A stretch of 64,000 nt of DNA from JBMNFI01 sp050949225 (GTDB lineage Bacteria; Bacillota; Dehalobacteriia; UBA4068): NCBI GenBank assembly GCA_050949225.1, contig JBMNFI010000002.1, positions 1 to 64,000 on the forward strand, given 5' to 3'. The notes under the pieces were generated by a model that saw only the letters and a program-made list of their open reading frames with translations, was not told the DNA's origin and searched no databases. Numbering within the stretch: the first letter of the stretch is position 1; each line of letters opens with the position of its first letter. Position numbers and translations under genes: made by a program. Below, piece after piece: positions 58,904 to 64,000 of this stretch.

Positions 58904-60043
58904 ATGAAAATTAATTGTCAAAAAGAAGATTTATTATATGGTGTACAATCTGTTTTTAAAGCTATTTCCACAAAAAACACCTTACCTATTTTGGGAGGAA
59001 TTATGTTGATCGCTGAAAACGATCAATTGATTTTTAAAGCTACTGATTTAGAAATAGCTATTGAATGTATAATTAATGTTGATGTAGAACAATCCGGTGT
59101 TGTAGTTGTTCAGGGTAAATATTTTAATGAAATGGTGAGAAATTTACCTGATGGTGATGTTACTTTACATAGTATGGATGAAAAACAGATTAATATTATT
59201 TATGGACAAAGTGGTAAAAAAGCAGAAAGTTCCTTAAACTGTTTTGATCCGGAAGAATTTCCTGCTTTACCGGAAGTAACAGGTGAAATTAGCGGTAATA
59301 TTCCTGCTGAAGTTTTTAAAAGGCTGGTTCGTCAGGTGTCTATTGCAGCGGCAACGGATGAAATAAGACCTATTTTTACAGGTATTTTAGTAGATCTAAA
59401 GCCACAACAGATTACCATGGTAGCCACAGATACCCATCGTTTAGCTGTAGGAAAAGGTGTTTGGCAAGGTGAAGGTGAAGGTAAATTTATTTTGCCGGCG
59501 CGGACCATGGTTGAAATTTCCCGTCTGTTAGCTGAGGGTGATAGTTCTATTAATATCAATATATCTAAAAACCAGGCTCATTTTTGCGCTAAAAATATAA
59601 CTTTTACCTCTATGGTAATTAATGGCCAATATCCTAATTATCAGCAAGTTTTACCAGCTGAAAATTTATATACCAGTAAAACAGTTATTGATAGAAAACA
59701 ATTAATGGAAACACTGGGCAGAGCGGCGATTTTTGTAGGTGAAAATGGTAAAATGAAAGGTAATATAGCTAAATTAACTTGGCAAAATGATAATTTATCG
59801 ATTGTCGCCGGTGGCGCTGATTTAGGTATATTGGAAGAAGATATTTATGCCTTACTGGAAGGTGAAGAGGTAGAGGCTAGTTATAATGTGCGCTATTTAT
59901 TAGATGTTTTAAAAGTTATAAATAGCGAAAAGATTGTTATGCGCTTAACAGGATCTTTAACCCCGGGAATTATTATGCCGGATGAAGTTCCGGATGATGA
60001 ATCATTTTTATATTTAATATTACCGATTAGAACAACTAATTAG
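58904..60043 (+). CDS. dnaN: DNA polymerase III beta subunit (sliding clamp)
   Basis: 379 residues, three clamp domains of about 125 residues each. Conserved features are TLPILGGIMLIA (about 28), GKYFNEMVRNLP, FPALPEV, the middle-domain TDTHRLAVG (about 174-182) and the C-terminal LPIRTTN (normally LPMR). The dimer encircles DNA and tethers the polymerase. It is the first of the rightward dnaN-recF pair, with a GGAGG site upstream. Confidence 0.98.
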   Translation: MKINCQKEDLLYGVQSVFKAISTKNTLPILGGIMLIAENDQLIFKATDLEIAIECIINVDVEQSGVVVVQGKYFNEMVRNLPDGDVTLHSMDEKQINIIYGQSGKKAESSLNCFDPEEFPALPEVTGEISGNIPAEVFKRLVRQVSIAAATDEIRPIFTGILVDLKPQQITMVATDTHRLAVGKGVWQGEGEGKFILPARTMVEISRLLAEGDSSININISKNQAHFCAKNITFTSMVINGQYPNYQQVLPAENLYTSKTVIDRKQLMETLGRAAIFVGENGKMKGNIAKLTWQNDNLSIVAGGADLGILEEDIYALLEGEEVEASYNVRYLLDVLKVINSEKIVMRLTGSLTPGIIMPDEVPDDESFLYLILPIRTTN

Positions 60044-60056
60044 AGTAGGTGTTGAT

Positions 60057-61148
60057 TTGAAAATAACTTCTTTATCATTGAATAATTTTCGTAATTATAA
60101 ACAGGCGGAAGTTCGGTGGAATGATAAATTAAATATTATTTGTGGTATGAATGCCCAAGGAAAATCTAACCTTTTAGAAGCTATCTGTTATTTAAGCTTA
60201 TCTAATTCTTTTAGGGGGGCGACGGATAGTGATATTTTAGCTTATGGTGCGGATTTTTTCCGTCTTTCAGGGCAAATAGAAAATCGAGAAATAAAAAGTG
60301 AATTGGTGGTAGCTTATAGTAAAGGACGTAAAATTTGGAAAATTGATGGTCAAAATAAAAGAAAAGTCAGTGAAATAGTCGGTTGTTTTTATACAATTAT
60401 TTTTTCACCAGAGGATTTATCCTTAGTAAAAAGCGGGCCTGACACGAGAAGAAAATTTTTTAACAGACAAATGGCCCAGCTATACCCTGATTTTTACGTT
60501 TTACTTTTACGTTATAACAAAACTTTAAAACAAAGAAACAGCTTATTGCGTATGGAAAAAATTACGGATGAAGAGCTTTTACCTTGGGAAGATCAATTAG
60601 CGCAATTGTCAGCGCAAATTGTCAAAAGAAGGATAGAAATGCTCAAATTATTGACACCTAATATTGCCAAAGTACATAATACTTTAAATAAAGATGAAAT
60701 ATTAACTATTGAATATAAAGGTATTTTACCGGAAAAACAACTGGAAAAGCTCTCCTTGTCAGAGTTAAAAAAGGTATATTTAGCCAATTATTTTCGCTTA
60801 AAAAGGGCTGAAAGGGCGAGGATGATGACCTTAAGTGGTCCCCATCGTGATGATTTTATTATTAAAATTAATCAGATGCCGGCCAAAAATTTTGCTTCAC
60901 AGGGTCAGCAAAGATCGGCAGCATTGGCATTAAAGTTAGGTGAGATGGAATTAGCTTATACAGAAAGAGGATATTATCCGGTTCTTTTGTTAGATGATGT
61001 GATGTCGGAATTTGATATTTTGCGACGGGAACAATTACTTACTATGATTAATGGTAAATCACAGACATTTATTACTGCCACTGATTTAAATTTTCAGCTC
61101 TTTGACGGACAAAAATTTGTGATTGAAAAGGGAATTATTAAGCAATAA
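60057..61148 (+). CDS. recF: DNA replication and repair protein RecF
   Basis: 363 residues from TTG 60057, 13 bp after dnaN. The ABC-type ATPase motifs are Walker A GMNAQGKSNLLEA (about 29-41), the signature FASQGQQRSAALALKLGE (about 279-296) and Walker B PVLLLDDVMSEFD (about 306-318). LSGPHRDDF (about 260) is the RecF-specific block. It helps load RecA at single-strand gaps. gyrB, often next, is absent; murI follows after a 100-bp gap. Confidence 0.97.
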   Translation: MKITSLSLNNFRNYKQAEVRWNDKLNIICGMNAQGKSNLLEAICYLSLSNSFRGATDSDILAYGADFFRLSGQIENREIKSELVVAYSKGRKIWKIDGQNKRKVSEIVGCFYTIIFSPEDLSLVKSGPDTRRKFFNRQMAQLYPDFYVLLLRYNKTLKQRNSLLRMEKITDEELLPWEDQLAQLSAQIVKRRIEMLKLLTPNIAKVHNTLNKDEILTIEYKGILPEKQLEKLSLSELKKVYLANYFRLKRAERARMMTLSGPHRDDFIIKINQMPAKNFASQGQQRSAALALKLGEMELAYTERGYYPVLLLDDVMSEFDILRREQLLTMINGKSQTFITATDLNFQLFDGQKFVIEKGIIKQ

Positions 61149-61248
61149 AAAAAATAAATTATCCATCAAGGGAACAAAAAAGATAGTAATCAATTTTAAA
61201 ATAATTATGAAGGATTGATAAAACAAACGACAAAAAGGAGCTGATAAA

Positions 61249-62082
61249 ATGCCGGATAAAGGGCGGGAGCTTATCGATTGTGTTGATCCCTATGAATATG
61301 AGGGGGCAGGTTTTATTGCTTGTCTTGATTCTGGTATGGGAGGTATTTCTGTCTTAACTGATATCAGGCGTTTATTACCGCAAGAGGATTTTATCTATTT
61401 TGGTGATATTGCCAATGCTCCTTATGGTGATAAGGATACCGATCAAGTACAGCAAATAGTTTTAGATCAGGTTAATACACTTTTGACTTGGAAATTAAAG
61501 GCTTTAATCCTGGCCTGTAATACAGCAACCTCAGTAACAGTGGCACAATTACGCAATTTATTGGATATTCCGGTCTTTGGTTTAGAACCGGCTTTAAAGC
61601 CGGCGGTTAAAGAGTGTATGGGTCGTATTGTGGTCTTAGGAACAACATTAACATTACGGGAAAAAAAATTTACTAATTTATTAAGCAAGCTTTCAGAAGC
61701 TCGGGATATTATTACTTTGCCTTGTCCGGGCTTGATGGAATTAATTGAAGAAGATCCCCAGCAGATAGCTATTGGAGAATATTTACAAAAAATTTTACTG
61801 CCGTATAAGAATAACCTTGACGGTATTGTTCTGGGATGCACCCATTATCTATTTTTGAAGCAATTATTAAAACGTTTGTTACCGAATGTCTTAATTTTTG
61901 ATGGAAACGAAGGTATTGCCAAGCAATGTAAGAGTGTAATGGAGCAAGAGGGATTACTGGGTAGTGGTACGGGACAGTTATTGTTTTTATCGTCTTTAGA
62001 AAATAAGGATGCAGAAGGACACGAATTATTTGTGGACAAGTGTTGGAAATTCTATGATTTTTATGAAGCCATGGTTGATTAA
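61249..62082 (+). CDS. murI: Glutamate racemase
   Basis: 277 residues. The two catalytic cysteines are in ACNTATSV (about 87-94) and GCTHYLFL (about 200-207). The phosphate-free substrate site shows LDSGMGGISVL (about 26-36) and FGDIANAPYG. It makes D-glutamate for peptidoglycan. An N-terminal extension of about 22 residues (MPDKGRELIDCVDPYEYEG) precedes the usual start, but AAAAAGGAG sits right before this ATG. It is the second D-amino-acid racemase in the window besides alr. Confidence 0.95.
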   Translation: MPDKGRELIDCVDPYEYEGAGFIACLDSGMGGISVLTDIRRLLPQEDFIYFGDIANAPYGDKDTDQVQQIVLDQVNTLLTWKLKALILACNTATSVTVAQLRNLLDIPVFGLEPALKPAVKECMGRIVVLGTTLTLREKKFTNLLSKLSEARDIITLPCPGLMELIEEDPQQIAIGEYLQKILLPYKNNLDGIVLGCTHYLFLKQLLKRLLPNVLIFDGNEGIAKQCKSVMEQEGLLGSGTGQLLFLSSLENKDAEGHELFVDKCWKFYDFYEAMVD

Positions 62083-62132
62083 GGTTTTTAATAAATAAAG
62101 AAAGTATGTTTTTGCCGGATGGAGGTAGGGGA

Positions 62133-62405
62133 ATGAAAAAAATTTTTATTACAGTAGTTGGTAAAGATGTGGTCGGTATTATCTACAAAGTAACCGAGGT
62201 CTTATACCATAATGATATTAATATCATGGATATTTCGCAGACTACTATGCAAGATATGTTTACCATGATTATGCTCGCCGATATTTCCGGCAGTAAAATT
62301 TCTTTTGATGAATTAGTGGACAGGTTGATGGCTCTGGGAAAAAAAGAGGGTTTAGTCATTCATTGCCAACATGAGGATATTTTTAATAGTATGCATACCA
62401 TTTAA
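62133..62405 (+). CDS. ACT-domain regulatory protein (UPF0237)
   Basis: 90 residues from ATG 62133 (GGAGG 8-10 bases upstream; an earlier in-frame start lacks a site). The pattern KKIFITVVGKDVVGIIYKVTEVLYHNDINIMDISQT is a stand-alone ACT domain of the GcvR-like type, which usually binds an amino acid. It is followed 24 bp later by the DUF711 gene. This ACT-DUF711 pairing is conserved in many Firmicutes, which suggests a joint but unknown role. Confidence 0.92.
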   Translation: MKKIFITVVGKDVVGIIYKVTEVLYHNDINIMDISQTTMQDMFTMIMLADISGSKISFDELVDRLMALGKKEGLVIHCQHEDIFNSMHTI

Positions 62406-62429
62406 ATTTATCAAAAACGAGGTGTCTTA

Positions 62430-63788
62430 ATGATTAATTCTCATAATATTATAGAAACTATTAAAATGATTGAGCAGGAAAATCTAGATATTAGAACCAT
62501 TACGATGGGAATATCTTTGCGGGATTGCTGTCATAGTGAGATTAAGATTGCCACACAAAAGGTTTATGATAAAATTACTAAATATGCGGAAAATTTGGTC
62601 CCGGTAGGGAAATCCATTGAACAAAAATATGGCATTCCTATTGTTAATAAACGTATTTCAGTTACTCCTATTTCCAGCATTGCTGAAAGTTGTGATAGTT
62701 CTGATTATCTGCTATTTGCTCAAGCTTTAGACGAGGCCGCGAAAACCACAGGTGTTGATTTTATTGGTGGTTACAGTGCTTTGGTACATAAAGGTTATAC
62801 AAAAGGTGATCGTTTTTTAGTGAATTCTTTACCGGAAGCCTTGTCGATGACAAACTTGGTTTGTGCTAGTGTTAATATTGGTTCTACGCGAGCCGGTCTT
62901 AATATGGATGCGGTGCGCGAAATGGGGCAAATAATCAAAAAAACAGCAGATTTAACGGCTGAACGTGAGGCGATTGGTGCCGCTAAATTAGTTGTTTTTT
63001 GTAATGCGGTAGAGGACAATCCCTTCATGGCAGGTGCTTTTCATGGTGTAGGCGAGGGTGAATGTGTTATCAATGTTGGCGTTTCCGGCCCGGGTGTGGT
63101 GTCTAATGCTTTAAAAAAAGTCCCTGAAGGAGATTTTTCAGTAGTAGCAGATATCATTAAAAAAACTGCTTTTAAGATTACCAGAGTAGGACAACTGGTA
63201 GCTTATGAAGCAGCAAAAAAGCTCAATGTGCCTTTTGGAATTGTAGATCTTTCCTTAGCTCCTACTCCTGCTGTCGGTGATAGTGTAGCGCATATTTTAG
63301 AAGAGATGGGTCTGGAGATGTGCGGTACACATGGAACAACGGCGGCTTTGGCACTTTTAAACGATGCTATTAAAAAGGGAGGAACGATGGCCTCTTCCCA
63401 TGTAGGGGGTCTTTCGGGGGCTTTTATCCCCGTAAGTGAGGATGCGGGAATGATTAAGGCAACAAAAAACGGGGCACTGTCGCTGGCTAAATTGGAAGCA
63501 ATGACAGCTGTTTGCTCAGTTGGTTTGGATATGGTTGTGGTTCCGGGGAAAACCTCTGCGGAAACAATTTCCGGTATTATTGCTGATGAGGCGGCAATCG
63601 GGATGGTGAATTCTAAAACAACTGCTGTGCGCATTATTCCGGCCCCCGGTAAAGACGTCGGAGATGAATTAAATTTTGGCGGCTTACTGGGTAATGGTCC
63701 AGTGATGAATGTTTCGGAATATAGCTGCGATAATTTTATCAAACGCGGCGGATGCATTCCGGCACCTTTGCAAAGCTTAAAAAATTAG
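62430..63788 (+). CDS. DUF711 (UPF0210, PFL-like) family protein
   Basis: 452 residues, full length for the family. Characteristic stretches are DIRTITMGISLRDC, NKRISVTPISSIAES, VDFIGGYSALVHKG, CASVNIGSTRAGLNMDAV, AFHGVGEGECVINVGVSGPG and GMVNSKTTAVRIIPAPGK. The structure type is related to glycyl radical/PFL-like barrels, but no glycyl radical motif is visible. The biochemical function is unknown. It is coupled to the ACT gene upstream. Confidence 0.94.
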   Translation: MINSHNIIETIKMIEQENLDIRTITMGISLRDCCHSEIKIATQKVYDKITKYAENLVPVGKSIEQKYGIPIVNKRISVTPISSIAESCDSSDYLLFAQALDEAAKTTGVDFIGGYSALVHKGYTKGDRFLVNSLPEALSMTNLVCASVNIGSTRAGLNMDAVREMGQIIKKTADLTAEREAIGAAKLVVFCNAVEDNPFMAGAFHGVGEGECVINVGVSGPGVVSNALKKVPEGDFSVVADIIKKTAFKITRVGQLVAYEAAKKLNVPFGIVDLSLAPTPAVGDSVAHILEEMGLEMCGTHGTTAALALLNDAIKKGGTMASSHVGGLSGAFIPVSEDAGMIKATKNGALSLAKLEAMTAVCSVGLDMVVVPGKTSAETISGIIADEAAIGMVNSKTTAVRIIPAPGKDVGDELNFGGLLGNGPVMNVSEYSCDNFIKRGGCIPAPLQSLKN

Positions 63789-63879
63789 AAAAGATTACTG
63801 GTTTATATTATCCTGTGCAAGCGGGGCTATTTACTATAAATAACAATATCTAAGTGTAATATGACTTGTTTTTGATTGG

Positions 63880-64000
63880 TACTTACAGTGTAGTGATCGC
63901 AGAGATATTTGACAAAAAAAGAGGGAGTAGACTCCCCCGGTTTAGAATAGTATTTTTGATGGTGCCGAGAGTGCAGTAAGAACTGATAAAAAAGAGTTTT
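63880..64000 (+). promoter_or_regulatory. Possible T-box-like leader running off the right edge
   Basis: After DUF711 there are no further genes. The end holds GGGAGTAGACTCCC, then GAGAGTGCAG with a loop and CTG, which recall the AGUA bulge and AG-rich stem I of T-box leaders. A tRNA synthetase gene would then follow outside the window. Only part is visible and the match is loose, so this is a guess. Confidence 0.28.

Overview
The window comes from the chromosome of a low-GC, Clostridia-like Firmicute, probably an anaerobe. It spans the replication origin: dnaA, dnaN and recF run rightwards from about 57.0 kb, and the rpmH-rnpA-yidD-yidC-jag-mnmE-mnmG-rsmG-parA-parB block runs leftwards from about 56.2 kb. 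The FemAB-type peptidoglycan bridge enzyme, the GerM-domain lipoprotein, the small serine recombinase and the copper-amine-oxidase-N-type wall modules fit a Gram-positive anaerobe. No rRNA, CRISPR array, insertion sequence or prophage was seen, and the species cannot be named from this sequence.

Layout. (1) 1-5.6 kb: the 5' part of a secreted von Willebrand A/Cna_B adhesin that runs off the left edge inside a 561-bp tandem repeat, an intergenic segment flanked by 26-bp inverted recombination-site-like sequences, a serine recombinase, and tRNA-Ser(GGA). (2) 5.6-12.5 kb: a 2,214-residue exported repeat protein behind a structured leader with an intrinsic terminator. (3) 12.5-28.3 kb: scattered housekeeping genes (panB, pepF, pepV, larC, mscL, M29 aminopeptidase, rpmE, a radical SAM protein, an M23 endopeptidase), plus a second copy of the same structured leader at 23.9-24.1 kb that has no evident target gene. 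(4) 28.6-34.4 kb: femX-like gene, alr, a zinc-ribbon gene, fba and argS. (5) 34.6-37.1 kb: a cluster of small Cys-rich, hydrophobic and Gly/Asn-rich proteins of unknown role. (6) 37.1-47.2 kb: the conserved block wecB, dCMP deaminase, glyA, rpiB, protein phosphatase, tsaC, prmC, prfA, DUF1385, then a cysteine desulfurase homologue. (7) 47.3-63.8 kb: chromosome partitioning, tRNA modification, membrane insertion, RNase P, oriC, replication initiation, murI and an ACT/DUF711 pair. A possible riboswitch-like leader begins at the right edge.

Main discoveries. The strongest candidate for an undescribed system is the adhesin switch at 4.1-5.0 kb. Two hix-sized sites (12-bp half-sites around a 2-bp GT core) lie in inverted orientation around a 249-bp segment that holds the apparent adhesin promoter, next to a Hin/Pin-type recombinase gene. 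This predicts ON/OFF phase variation. The second is a pair of matching riboswitch-like leaders, each followed by a terminator. They resemble my memory of the molybdenum-cofactor family. One precedes a giant protein built of repeats that resemble the sulfite-oxidase molybdopterin fold; the other looks orphaned.

All assignments come from reading the sequence and from general family knowledge. No searches were run.
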